Of a DNA stretch of 64,000 nucleotides, positions 44,354-55,868 are shown one piece after another; positions within the stretch are counted from its first letter, which is position 1; the number at the start of each line of letters is the position of its first letter. The translations under genes and the position numbers were made by a program. Below the pieces are notes generated by a model. The model saw nothing but the letters and a program-made list of their open reading frames with translations, did not search any database and was not told the origin of the DNA. The DNA comes from Ramichloridium luteum (taxonomy: Eukaryota > Ascomycota > Dothideomycetes > Mycosphaerellales > Dissoconiaceae): contig MTSC01000046.1 of the NCBI GenBank assembly GCA_002368545.1, positions 134,298 through 198,297 of the forward strand. The letters run 5' to 3'.

Positions 44354-44839
44354 ATGCCTCGTTCACGCAATGACCCGCCGCCTTTTGCTCCTGCAACGAT
44401 CAGCGAGGCCACGAAAATCATCAGCGACCTCTGGTGGACGATTGAAGACATGGACAGCCTGGGTTCGATCACCACGCCCGTGCTGAAAATCCACGACGCC
44501 TGTTACACCTACTACCAAGATTGGTACGCTGATCACAAGGCTGATCTTCCCGCCGATGACCCGCGGTCGCTCCATTACCGCCTCACCAAGATGGAAGGCG
44601 GCGATGAGTTGATCAAGGACGTGTTGGAGCACGAAGCGGAGGTATTCAAGATTCTCTGGATTACCAAGCAGCAACTTCTTCATGTCCGAGCGTGTCTGCG
44701 CAGTTATCCGCGAGACTTCCACCCGCGCTCGGACCGAGTGCACCACCATGAGGAATGGAAGTACTTCAACGGCGTGCAATTGACGCCAGTGGTTGCGTCG
44801 CTCGTCGCTATCTGCGCTCACATTCCGAAGCCAACTTGA
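44354..44839 (+). CDS. Orphan 161-aa protein
   Basis: No family recognised. Intronless; the ATG at 44354 follows an in-frame TTG that is not a likely start. The protein is soluble, mostly helical, rich in His, Asp and Tyr (HDACYTYYQDWYADH; DRVHHHEEWKYF), with no signal peptide or membrane helix. The composition is that of a real protein, and it lies head-to-head with the 209-aa gene. Confidence 0.6.
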   Translation: MPRSRNDPPPFAPATISEATKIISDLWWTIEDMDSLGSITTPVLKIHDACYTYYQDWYADHKADLPADDPRSLHYRLTKMEGGDELIKDVLEHEAEVFKILWITKQQLLHVRACLRSYPRDFHPRSDRVHHHEEWKYFNGVQLTPVVASLVAICAHIPKPT

Positions 44840-45260
44840 GCAACATGCGTGAACAGCAATCCTGATTGCTGGTGAGGGGGTCGTTCATTGTGAGCTGGCA
44901 ATTGCGTGGCATGGCACATTGTATTGTGGGATCGGCTTGTATCAAGCTTGTTATCGGGAGAAACGACTCGGAGTGTCTCGCATCACATGGCGTGAGTTCG
45001 AAATATTTTGCATCACTGCCATTACAGTATCGGATATGGGCATCTGCTTGCTCGATGACTCTGTCACACGACGGGACTTTGGTCGACAATCAAGAACGGA
45101 TGAAGTCTGAAAGAAGTTCAGGTGCAATTGATGGAACAAGCGCACGGACTTCTGTCCGACACTGCGAAAGGCGTCGGCGCTATGAAACCTTATTTTCAGG
45201 GCAGAACGGCACGTTCAGATCAAGTACTTTCTTGTCTCATTATTGCATGCCAATATCAAG
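44840..45260. other. Intergenic
   Basis: 3' flank of the 161-aa gene and promoter region of the Ind1-like gene. Open frames here are short and motif-free. Confidence 0.5.
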
Positions 45261-46508
45261 ATGTATTCATCATCATTCTGTCGTATATTACGTTTACCAC
45301 CTGCGGTCCGGTCGGCTGTGTTTGAGGGAAGTTATCTGGCGTCAACGCCTTTCTCGACGTCCGCCCGGATCAACAGCCATGAGAATCCGTTGGTGAGTTG
45401 TCGCATCAATAGCACAAGAATGCGGCGAATATAATCCTGCACGATTGACGACACAGTACTGACCATTTCAGGGGCTTCCGCGCTCTGGCACTCCTCCGAA
45501 CCTGGCCGCGCGGATGAAAAGAGGTACGTCATGAGAGATTCCATCTTCATGGCGAACTCCGAAGCTCACCGATTGATGCCAAGGCCTTCCCGAAAAGCGC
45601 GACATTCCCAATGTCAAGAAAGTCATCGCCGTCAGCAGCGCCAAGGGCGGTGTCGGCAAGAGCACTCTCTCCGTGAATCTTGCCCTCGCGCTCTCCCAGC
45701 AGGGGCTTCACACGGGCATCCTCGACGTGGACATCTACGGCCCGAGCATCCCGACGCTGTTGAACGTACGTCCCATGCATCGACCACGAAGTCAATGCCG
45801 CTCCAGACTGATTCTCCATCTTCTCTCACCATCCAGCTCGAAGGCCACGAACCCACCCTCGACGCGCAGAACCGCCTCCTCCCACTGACCAGCTACGGCC
45901 TGCGGGCGATGTCCATGGGCTTCCTCGTCCCCGCCGCGGACCCGGTCGCCTGGCGCGGCCTGCTGATCCAGAAAGCCCTGCACCAACTCCTCTTCGAGGT
46001 CGCGTGGCCGCGGCTCGACGCGCTGGTGCTCGATCTGCCGCCCGGCACGGGCGATGTCCAGCTCACGATCCTGCAGTCCATCCACCTCGCCGGCGCCGCC
46101 CTCGTCTCGACCCCGCAGACGCTGGCGCTGCGCGACGCCGTCCGCGGCCTCGCGCTGTTCCGCAAGATGAACGTCCCCGTGCTCGGCATGGTGCAGAACA
46201 TGTCCGCGTTCGTGTGCGGCGGGTGCGGGAGCACGCATGAGATCTTCGGGACGGATGGTAAGACATCGCGACCTAGTACAAATTGATCTGGCTGACGTAA
46301 CATTTTCTGTCTTCCATGATACACAGGCGCGAAGAGAACCTGCACCGAGCTCGACATGGATTTCCTCGGTGATGTGCCGCTGCACGCGGCCATCTGCCGC
46401 GACGCGGATGCCGGGAAGCCGACGATGATCGCGCATCCGACGTCGCCGTCGGCGCAGGCGTTTGCGGCGATCGCGACGGCGATCCGGGGGAAGATTGGTC
46501 TCGCTTGA
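45261..46508 (+). CDS. IND1: Ind1/NUBPL mitochondrial Fe-S P-loop protein
   Basis: Mrp/NBP35-family P-loop ATPase that inserts iron-sulphur clusters into respiratory complex I in the mitochondrial matrix. Five exons: 45261-45392, 45472-45523, 45584-45765, 45837-46257 and 46327-46508; introns of 79, 60, 71 and 69 nt; total 322 aa. The first exon encodes an Arg/Ser-rich presequence (about 40 residues, no acidic residue in its first part), as expected for mitochondrial import. The Walker A motif is SSAKGGVGKST (residues 79-89), the switch region has LDVDIYGPSIP, and LDLPPGTGD lies downstream. A CGGC motif (about 249-252) supplies the cluster-binding Cys pair. The presence of Ind1 fits a fungus with complex I. 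The second intron uses an AAG acceptor. Confidence 0.94.
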
Positions 46509-46766
46509 ACGAATGGCATAACGAAGCAGAATCGCTGCAGGGGCTGAGCGGATTTGGCGACGTGACTTCTAGGGGACGTGAGGTGATAGACAAATCACCG
46601 TGTACTCATAATTTTCATGTGCCAAATACTTTTTCTTCTCTGTATACGTATGGGCTAATTTCCAAAAAGGCACCGTGCCAAAAAGAAAACCCACTTTTGT
46701 GCTTCATGTCCGGATGCATCCAGAATTCCACTTCCTCCCAAAATGATTTCCCTGTACACGAAGGGC

Positions 46767-49700
46767 CTACTCCTTCGCGGCCCGGTATCCGGCCGGCGGG
46801 CCCTGATGACCCCATCCATCACCATTACCGTGACCATTGCCCCAGCCCCCGGTCGGGTACCCGCCCGGCGGACCCCACGGGTTCCCACCGGCCGCCGACG
46901 TGGTCAGGGTCGTCTTGGAGCTCGCGCCCGCCGGCGCAGTCGCGGAGCCGGAACCGTACGGCTTCGAGACGGTAGGCGACGCGACCGTCGAGGCCGACTT
47001 CGAAGCCGAGCTGCTGCTGCCGCCCGATGGCGGGGCCGTCTCGCCCGAAAGCTGCAGCGCGGCGCTGAGCGGCAGGTTGCGGCTCGAGTTGCCGACGTAC
47101 GCGGTCTTGGGGTAGGTCGAGAGGACCCAGTTCTGGCTGATCGTGTCCCAGTTGCTGAGATCGCGGCGGGTGACCTCGGCGGTGAAAGTCGCAGAACCGC
47201 CGGCGGGGATCGTGAGGCGGTCGAAGTTGCGCAGCACGACTTTGGGGTCGTTGGGGCCGCCGAGGGAGAGGTAGAGCTGGGCGACCTCGTCACCCGCAAC
47301 GCTACCGGTGTTCTTGACGGTGGCGGTGACGGTGAAGAGGACGTCGTAGAGGGCGGGGTTGCCGCCGGGGGCGGTGTTGCTGCCGGCGGGCAGGTACGGT
47401 TGCGGGCTGCCATCGTAGGCGTCCGCGGGGAAGTCGTGGGCGACGCCGTAGGCCGGGTCGCCGCTGGAGGCGGCGAGGTCGCTGCTGTTCAGGTACGGGT
47501 AGATATAGGCCGGGATGCGGTGGAAGTCGGCCGGGAAGACGTAATCGGCCGAGTTGTTGCTAATCGCGCCATAGGTCGGCGCGGCGGCGGTTTGGCCGGT
47601 GGGCGTGGTATAGGCCGGGACCGGGTGGGCGACGACCTGCAGGTTGGAGAACTCGAAGCTGGTGTAGGAAAGACCGTAGCCGAATTCGTAGATGGGAGTC
47701 TCGCCAAGCTTGTCGAATGCACGGTAGTCGATGAAGACGCCCTCCTCGAAGTTGTCCTGAGGAGCGGCCGTGCCAGAGTTGGGCTCGTAGAGGATGTCAG
47801 TGCCGTAGGAGCCACGCGACTGGCCCCAGGTGAAAGGAGACTTGGCACCAGGGTTGACGCGGCCGTAAAGAACGTCGGTGATGGCGTTACCAGACTCCTG
47901 GCCGGGCAGACCAGCCCACAGGATGGCGGTCACGTTCGGGTTATCGTACCACGCATCCACGAGAACAGGTCCGACGGTGTGCATCACGACGATGGTGTTG
48001 TTGCACTGGCCAGTGACCGTCTTGATCAGAGCGTCACCATCGTGCCACAGGGTCAGGTTGTTGCGGTCACCCTCGTTGCCGTCGACAACGATGTAGCCTT
48101 CACCAGAGTCGGAGTTGGCGAAGACGATGCAGGGTCCCGCGACCTCACTGGTACGACGAGCGAGCGCTGAGGCCTGCGAGTAGGCGTAGTTGTCGGTGAT
48201 GCCCTCAATCGACTTGCCATTGCTCAGCACCTCGTACTTGATGGCCTCCAGGGGAGTCACAAGGTAGGGGAAGTTGGCGGTACCACTACCCCAGCCCATG
48301 GCGAGAGTGCCATTGTCGCAGCCCCGGTCGGAGCAGCCATTGGGTCCGTACTGGTTCTCGCCGGCATCGCCGCCGAAGACACTCGTGAGCTTCTCCTTGC
48401 TGGTCAGCGGCAGAGCACCGTTGGTGTTCTTGAGCAAGACCGTGCCCTTGGCAGAGAACTCGCGGATATCAGCGGCGTGCTCGCCGCGGACATCAACGTG
48501 GTAGTTGACCTGCTCGTAGTTCTCCTGCGCGTAGAAGTTCTTGAAGTTGTAGGTGTCCGAAGTCCACGAGGAGAAGTTGGGCGCGTCATCAACCTGGTTG
48601 GCAGCGCGGTCGACGTAGTACCACGCAGCGACAATGCGGATGGCCATATCGTCGAGACGCCATTGCGGCACGGTACCGTTCAGAACGGCAATGGTAAGGT
48701 TGGTACCCCAGTAGGAGGTAGCTGAGAGCACGTTCAGTCAGCATCACAGGCACGATTAGTCGCTGTGATTCTCGCACTTACCCGAATCGAAGCCAACGTC
48801 ACCGGGCATGGTCATATCGAGACCCGCAAGCGCGCTGCTGACGCCGGAGTGCTGTGCCGACCTGTATAGTTATCAGCCAGCCCATTCTTCCTCTTCAACC
48901 CCATCTCTTCACTCACCAATCGCTCATGATGAAACCTTGGAATCCCAGCTCATTCTTCAGCAGCTCATTCTGCATCCAGCTGTTCTGGCACGCATAGCTG
49001 TTGTTGACCTGGTTGTACGAGCACATGATCGAGGCGGTGCCGGCGCGGACGGCGTCGGCGAAGGGCCACAGGTAAAGCTCGTGCATGGTGGTGTCGTCGA
49101 TGTTGGAGCTGATCGCGGCGGTCAGGTAAGCCGGCGGCGCGCCCTGGCGGAAGTGTTCCTGCTCGTTGCCGATGAAGTGCTTCGTGCAGGCCATGACGCC
49201 GGCGCTCTGGATGCCCTTGATGGTCTCGGCGACCGCGATGCCCGAGAGGACCGGATCCGGCGAGAAACCCTCCCAGTTGCGACCGCCCTCGGGCGAGCGA
49301 CCGATGGGGCCGACCACGGGGCCGAGCTGGACATCGACGCCCTTGAGCTTGTGCTCCGTGCCCATATCATAGCCGCGCAGGCGCATCAGCTTGCGGTCCC
49401 ACGTCGCCGCGATCGAGAGGCCGGCGGGGAAGGCGGAGGAGAAGTCGGCGAAGCGCACGCCGAGCGGCGAGTCCTGGGCGCAGAGCGCCTTGAAGCCGAG
49501 GCGCGGGATGGCGCCGGTGTTGCCGACGCACTTCTCGCCCTCCCAGCCGACGCCGGTGGTCAGGTTGACCTTCTCGGGCAGGGTCAGCTGCGCGACGAAC
49601 GCGCGCGCAGAGGCGTAGGCATCGGCCCAGTCGCCGAGTCCCTCACCCCACGGCGACGGGTAGCCCGGCGGGGAGGTCTGGTTGGCTTGGGCGCCACTGT

Positions 49701-49824
49701 CGGTCAGGGAGTCCGTAGCATTGGGGTAGGTCGTCTCGGGAAATGGAGGTCCTGGAGGATCGACTTGGGCGAGCGCAATGGCTGGCAGCAGGGCCGCCAC
49801 CAGCGCGGAAGGGAGCAAGACCAT
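46767..49824 (-). CDS. Secreted GH3 beta-glucosidase
   Basis: Glycoside hydrolase family 3 enzyme releasing glucose from cellobiose and other beta-glucosides outside the cell. Exons 49824-48917, 48861-48782 and 48721-46767, introns of 55 and 60 nt, total 980 aa. A signal peptide covers about residues 1-19. The N-terminal TIM-barrel carries the GRNWEGFSPDP and KHFIGNEQEHFR motifs. The nucleophile is Asp302 in MSDW, at the end of exon 1. The second alpha/beta domain and a fibronectin-III-like domain (VKNTGSVAGDEVAQLYLS) follow, with many N-glycosylation sites. After the usual family end there is an unusual tail of about 80 residues, Ser/Ala-rich then Gly/Pro/Trp-rich. Catalytic completeness is clear; preferred substrate is not. 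Confidence 0.95.
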
Positions 49825-51410
49825 GCCGGCGGAAGGTAGCTGTGGCGATCCGGTCAGACGTTTGCTGTAAGTTATGCAGAGTAAGGTATCACACCCGTTG
49901 AGGATGACTGACTGAAGAGGAAACAGCAAACCGCTGTGAGAGAAGTGGCTATGAGGCAAGAGAAGGAAACTGCCAGACGGCGAGAAGGGTAAGCACGAAC
50001 GACCAGACGCGCGCAAAGGGAAGGGACGAGGGCGAGCGTTATGTATGTGCTCCCCGTCGGGATGTGACAATGTGACGATGTGTCCAGGCTGACCATCCAA
50101 ATCTACTGCAGGTATACGATAGTTCCTGTATGTACCTCTCACCACCGCATTGGGGCTCCTCGGTCAAGGTGTGACGTGAAGGGCCCACGCGCATTGTCTG
50201 GATCTGGAGCCCAGGGATCCACCCGGCCGCCGTTCGGCATGTGGAACCATCCAATCGTCCATGAGCCTCCGCGAACCGGATACAGGAGGTGCGCGTGCCG
50301 ATCTTTGTCAGGCGGGACAGCAACTGACCCTCTGGGCTCCACCCGCCTGTGTAGTGCAAAACGCGCAATGGACGTGCATGCGGAGAGACTCCATCTACAC
50401 GTTCTTCACTCAGCCTGAAAGGCTCCGCGCGCGTGAAAACACACATCGGCAAACAAATCCGCCGTTGGGGATGAAGCTTCATCGTCAGAGTTCGTGGTGC
50501 GAAATTACTGACAAGCTTATTGCCCAAAGGGGCAACTCCGCTGCCGATGAATGGAGCAAAACTACACAGCACCCGGTGCCCGGGGTTCTGCCGTTGCCCC
50601 ACGACCAATGACACGATCCCGACCTGCTACATTTTCACGACCAGCAATCTTACATAGCTCCCTCGTGTTCGATGAGCACTTGACTGGAAACGTGTCTGAC
50701 GCATGGAGAAGTCACTCAGAAGTCACTCTACTGTCCATTTCGCGCGGTTCGTTTGGAAATTTCAATATGTCTCGTGCCAATCAGGCAGGGTCTCACTGCC
50801 GGATTTCCGATCCGACGCCAGCACCAAGCCGTGCAAGCCAGGGGGCGGCGGCGGCGGCGGCGCAAAGCAAGCTCTCCCCACAGATCTTTCTCCAGCTTTT
50901 GTGCCCGCGTTTGTCCAATGCTACCTCACAGTCGCATTGCGCCCTTTCGACCGGGGGGAGGGCGCGCGCTCCATCGCTCTCAGTGGCGATCATTGGGGTT
51001 GGGGGGCAGCATCATCACTACGAGCACCAGTGACTCCCTCCACGCTCCTCCCAGGATCATTCACCTCCCCTTGTTGGCCACCGTGGCGTCAGCGTGCCCA
51101 GTGCCCGAGCAGAACGGTCGAAGCACGCCCAGCTTCGCACGAACCATGCGATGGATCACATGGCTGACCTTGGCTCCCACGGGCGCTCGCGGGTGGCTCC
51201 ATCGGGAGCCAGCCACGACTGTCGATCCCATCAGAGCTTTTTTCTCGCATCGTCATCTACTTTGAAGCCTCATTCGGCAACCCGGAGGGCATCGAAGCAG
51301 CTAGCGGTCGCGATATTATTTGAGCAAGTGGCCGCCACTAAGGTTACCCGAACGCGCCCTTCGTGTAACGTGAACATGGGATCGGAGATATTTCTCTAAA
51401 AACACCTAGG

Positions 51411-51433
51411 CCTGCCTGCCTGCCTGCCTGCCT
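51411..51433 (+). repeat. (CCTG)n microsatellite
   Basis: Nearly six uninterrupted CCTG units in non-coding DNA. Confidence 0.9.
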
Positions 51434-52534
51434 ACTCCACTGTCTGGAGATGCTTTCGCCGCCGAAGTACGCCCGACCCCGGATCGTGGTTGTCCGCGCC
51501 TTGCGCATCGCCATCCGCAATGACCTATGCGAGTCATGGTTGAGAGGCTCTGAGCGAGTCATCGCGGATACCTGCCCTATGCCTTGTTTCCCCTCCTTCT
51601 TCTCCACCTGCTCTTCTTCTCCACAACCTATCGATCGCTCGGGGAAAATCCCCACCTGCCGTACTACCCAGTGCCGTCAGACGCCGCCGCCTCCATGTTA
51701 CGCAACACGCAGTTGCCATGGAGCGCGTTGAGCTTCAAACGTGCGTGAAAGCGTCGGCCAGGGCGATGCTTTGTCCTGCTCATCGTGCCGAGCCCTTTGA
51801 CTGGCGACTTGGTATGCTCTGGGCATTGGCTTTGTGTGGCAACCCAGCTTCCGGGTAATAAATCGTCACTTTGACACATTGTAATATCCCATCTCAGTGG
51901 TAACCTCTTGCGAGCCCTGTGTACGTAGTCAATCACTGGGTGAACTTCGGCAGTGACTGGCCAATGCTGTGCATCGCGGGAACAGGGCAAGTCCGATTGA
52001 ACCCAGCACGATAGGTCATGTCTCCGGCAAAGATGTATCCGCCTTCTCGACTCTCCCATATCAGCACATCTCCCTGAGTTCTCCCCAAGTCTTTATTTTT
52101 GCTGTAATATCTCTGCCGTGGTGTCCCAACTTCCCTTTCGTGGCTGCCTCCGCGAAACGCCGAAGACGGCACTGCATGCTGTGAACTCCGACGACGCGCA
52201 ATCCGATTTCAATCTGGACACCGCGTGAAGCCAACAAAGTCACCGCCGCCGCCGCCACCCAGTCCAAAGACATGATAGTCACGGGCCTCTATCCAATTTA
52301 TCATCAAATGGTGCGAGAAGTGCAAAGCAAGCTTGATACCACCTGCTATGATCTGTAGTACTTCGACGGAGTTCAAACCACTGTCGGTATGCCGACCCAA
52401 TGCTTGCCTGAACCCTAAGTGTAGCTCTTTCGAACCCTGCATTCTCGGAGCTCCAGTCAGAGTCCTCAGAGCTGCAGCCGCACATCAATGACACAATACT
52501 CACCCATGTCTTTCCCCGTGGAGAACCAGACAAT

Positions 52535-52560
52535 AGAGAGAGAGAGAGAGAGAGAGAGAG
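52535..52560 (+). repeat. (AG)13 microsatellite
   Basis: Thirteen AG units followed by TAAAAAA, about 500 bp before the acetyltransferase start. Purine tracts of this type are common in fungal promoters. Confidence 0.9.
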
Positions 52561-53056
52561 TAAAAAATCGACGACTCCATAGAGTCATCGATAAGGTAAC
52601 ACCAGACTCCAACAGGCAGGTCAATCGTCTCTATTCGCATTGCTGACATGCGGGAGTAAGCACAATATGTGTGAGTCAGGCTCGATAGGCCATCATCTGC
52701 AAGCTCAGCTCCTCCCGTCCTCAGCTGAAGTTCCGTTCCAATGACAAGCTGTGCATCTTCGGGGCTGAACCAGTGCCTGGTCGCAGGTCACTATGAATGC
52801 GGGCGAGACCGCCTGGCCTGAAGAGGATTACTGTAATCCATCGATAGGTAGGTCGCTCGGGATATAAGAACAAAGGCAGACAAGCTCACGCCCAAGCATT
52901 TGTGATCTCACTTTTCCTTGGCAACCCTGCGCTTGTGTCTCTGCGGTGTCGTTTTCATTCCTGTTGGACCTGATTCGTTGACGTGATCATTGGTGGGACG
53001 CATCGAGACGACTACTGGTCCGCAGAGCGCCCATCTGCAACAACGCACAATCGATC

Positions 53057-54022
53057 ATGTCTTCGACATTATGGAAATCCGACCGCTTGGTCTTCCGCGG
53101 CTTGGAGAAAGAAGGTAGGTAGACGTATAACCACATGCACAGTCTACACGGCGATGCGGGATCGACTGAAGGACACGATTGCTAAGACGTCATATTCGCA
53201 TATTCTCAGATGATGACTTTTTATATGTGGTCCACAACGATGCCGAGTCGTGGCTGAACTCCGCGCCGATCCTACCCGTCCCCGCGACCTTCGCCTCCGG
53301 TGGGGCCACGTTCCGCGAATTCATGTCCAAGTCGCTCATGAGCGCCATGATCTGCCTACCGGGCCCGCCGCCGCCGGGCCACCCGAGCGCGGCGCCCCCC
53401 TCCTCCCCCAGCAACGACCCCGACCAAAAGTCCGCGCCGCCGGCGCCGCCGCGGCCCATCGCCGTCCGCACCACCACGCCGATCGGCTACGTCTGCCTCG
53501 GCATGCAGGGCGACGAGAAGTGGCAGCAGCACCGCCACGCGGAGATCGGCATCACCATCCAGGCGGAGTACCAGGGGCAAGGGTACGGCAGTGAGGCGAT
53601 CCGGTGGGCGCTGCAGTGGGGCTTCCAGCGCGCGAATCTGCATCGCATCGCGATCGGGCATTTTGCGTGGAATGAGGGCGCGGGGAGGTTGTATCAGCGG
53701 GTGAGTTGTGGCTGGTGTTTTTTCTTCTTCGTCTCTCCTGCCTTTTTTTTCTCTCTCTTTGAGATATGGCTAATTGGTCGTCCTGTCTAGCTTGGATTCA
53801 TCCCTGAAGGTCGCATGCGGGATTTCTTGTGGCATGGTGAGTCAAGAGATCCGTCTTCTTTCCGCTGCAACTATGTCTGATCGTATGGGCTGCCTGGCCT
53901 CGAATTATTTAGATGGGGAATATCATGATCTGGTCATGCTCGCCATGCTCGAACATGAATGGCGGGCGACGAACCCGAAGAAACCGGCCGCAAAGCAGAT
54001 TGCGCAGGAAGTGGCGTTGTGA
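53057..54022 (+). CDS. GNAT-family N-acetyltransferase
   Basis: Acetyl-CoA-dependent GNAT protein of the RimJ/RimL-like subgroup. Four exons: 53057-53114, 53210-53700, 53791-53836 and 53913-54022; introns 95, 90 and 76 nt; 234 aa. The start gives the typical first strand (SDRLVFRGLEKEDDDFLY). Acetyl-CoA binding is marked by EIGITIQAEYQGQGYGSEAIRWAL (Q-G-Q-G-Y-G is the pyrophosphate loop). The LHRIAIGHFAWNEGAGRLYQRLGF stretch, formed across intron 2, completes the fold. A Pro/Ser-rich insert of about 45 residues (PGPPPPGHPSAAPP and on) interrupts the domain between early strands. The substrate is unknown. Confidence 0.88.
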
Positions 54023-54285
54023 GGGAATATCGCAGGCTCTCATTGATGGTCATTGTTGTGCGCAAGCACGGAAAGCAAAGTTGCAGCCACCATGGCTCCC
54101 GCTTCATGAGGTATTATTGCCAGAGGAAAGAGCGAGCAAAGTGGCGGTGGCTCCTTCCCTTCCAAGAGATGCACCAGTCGGTAACACTCCTTCGAAGTTG
54201 CGTATTGACTTCGGATTTTTGGTTTCATCACCCTCGCCTCTTTCCCCGTTCATCACGTGTCGTTACTTCGTTAAACTCATTATCA

Positions 54286-55868
54286 TCATGAGCTCGTTCC
54301 GAACATCAGCCGTATCAGCAATGAAGCCCAGGATTCGCGCTGATCGGCGGCTGGAATCCGTTCCACAATCACTTCAGGCTCTAGCACGGTACGCTGTTCA
54401 ACATCGAGCTCAGTCGCATTTCGCTCCGCTGCGCCTTGCAAAATCGTCTCTTTCCCGACACCTGCTGCGATCTGCTCTCGCAGTGCCGTAGGCACTTCGA
54501 ATCTTCGCTTTCTTTGCTTCTTCGCGGAGCCAAGTTCCGGAACTACTTGGCTGAGATCCGGCCGGGTTGCGAGTTGCAATGCGGCCATCATCGTATATGC
54601 AGCATCGTTGCTCGCGTTGTGCAGACCATGCAGAAAGGTGCCTGCACTATGAAATCGTGGATCGACACCCAAGCTTCGGGCAATAGAACCGAGGCTGTAC
54701 GCTGCGAAGCGTGCACCGCTTTCCGCCGACGCAGCTCCGGCCAGAGAGTGCGTGTCAAAGTGGTGGTCGAAATGCAATCTCGACGATGAATTATGCCTAA
54801 TCGGGATGTTCAGCTTCTCAAGAGCATGGAGTTCTTGTGCGAGGTTGTGGCCGATCAAGGCAATGCGGCCATGGCGAGGAGGTACTGTGGCTGTAAAAAA
54901 GGTAGGTAAATGAGCCGGGGTGATTGGTGGGTGAGGTTGGTGGAAAGGCGTGTATTGCTGATACGTGGTCGATCGCGGACTTGGAGATTTCACGTCATCG
55001 CCGGACTCGTCGCTGAGTTCTCTCCAGATATCACGAATCGCAGCGCGCAACTCATACATCGACACATATCGACTCTGGGTGAAGATCGCAGTCGAGAGGC
55101 GCTGCGTTGGCCGATATGTATGCTCAAGAACGAACTTGATAGTTCGTTAGCACGTTCGATAGTACATCGCAGCTGGGATCATCGAGTCTGGCTTACATGG
55201 TAGTGCTTCATCTTTGGCATCCAGTCCACCAGATTCTCGCCTGGGTCGACGTCCGCAATGTCTTTGGTGCAAAGCGTAGTGATCCCGACTTCCACCACAT
55301 TCTGGGCGTGCGACTCGGTCTCGGAGTCAATCGCAACAAATGTGGTGCCCGCAGAATTTCGATCTTGCGAAGCTAGCAGAGATCGGAGCTGTGCAAGTCC
55401 TCCAACCGCGGGCATTGCGTATGTCCGGTTCGGCTTTCGGTCTTGAAGTGGATCTGAGCTAGACGCTCTCTCCGGCATCACGATTTCTTGAAAGTACTTC
55501 TTCGACCGTCGGTTCAGTCGCTCCACGACACCATTCGGAAGGAAGTCGCGCTCAAGCATTGCATCGATCGTGTTGGCATGGGACATCTGTGCATGACCTC
55601 TCCAGTGGTTGGTGTTCCGAGACTCATGGCACGGTTCTGTCCGAACAGTCGGGCGGTGAGCTGAGAGGCCATTATGTCGAGCGGTACAATAACCACGCGT
55701 GTCACTGTGCTTCCTATACGAGGAGCCGCGTTGCTGTCGTGTCGCTGGGAACTGCCCAGTCTTGGAATTGGCAGCAGTTGCACCTCGCCTCTTCATAATT
55801 CTCTTCAACCCGGCCATCTCGCGAGACGACAGCGGCCGACTTGACTTGCTGAGCTTGAGACGCTCCAT
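54286..55868 (-). CDS. Gfd2/YDR514C-like DEDD exonuclease-fold protein
   Basis: Fungal protein of the Gfd2/QDE-2-interacting exonuclease-like group. Exons 55868-55197 and 55134-54286, a 62-nt intron (GTAAGC donor, AAG acceptor, CTAAC branch), total 506 aa. Residues 1-185 are basic and variable. The RNase H-like fold begins with FVAIDSETE (acidic motif I). Further on comes IGHNLAQELHAL, where the usual Asp of motif II is Glu. LHNASNDAAYTMMAAL gives the His and last Asp. A C-terminal extension of about 100 residues is charged. Whether it acts as a nuclease is uncertain. The gene is convergent with the acetyltransferase. Confidence 0.82.

Larger units (their letters stand above)
49825..53056. 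other. 3.2 kb gene-poor region with microsatellites
   Basis: The largest gap in the window, between the beta-glucosidase start (minus) and the acetyltransferase start (plus). Open frames up to about 190 codons are overlapping and featureless. It contains a GGC run near 50844-50862, a (CCTG)n repeat, a GCC run near 52243-52258 and an (AG)13 tract. Part of it must serve as the upstream region for the secreted hydrolase. Confidence 0.45.

Noticed and set aside
46743..48170. 475-codon plus-strand open frame opposite the beta-glucosidase
   Set aside because: It is antisense to a certain GH3 gene, its Arg/Gly/Val-rich composition follows from GC-rich third positions, and it has no motif.
48808..49839. 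343-codon plus-strand open frame opposite the N-terminal half of the beta-glucosidase
   Set aside because: Another antisense shadow with biased composition and no domain.
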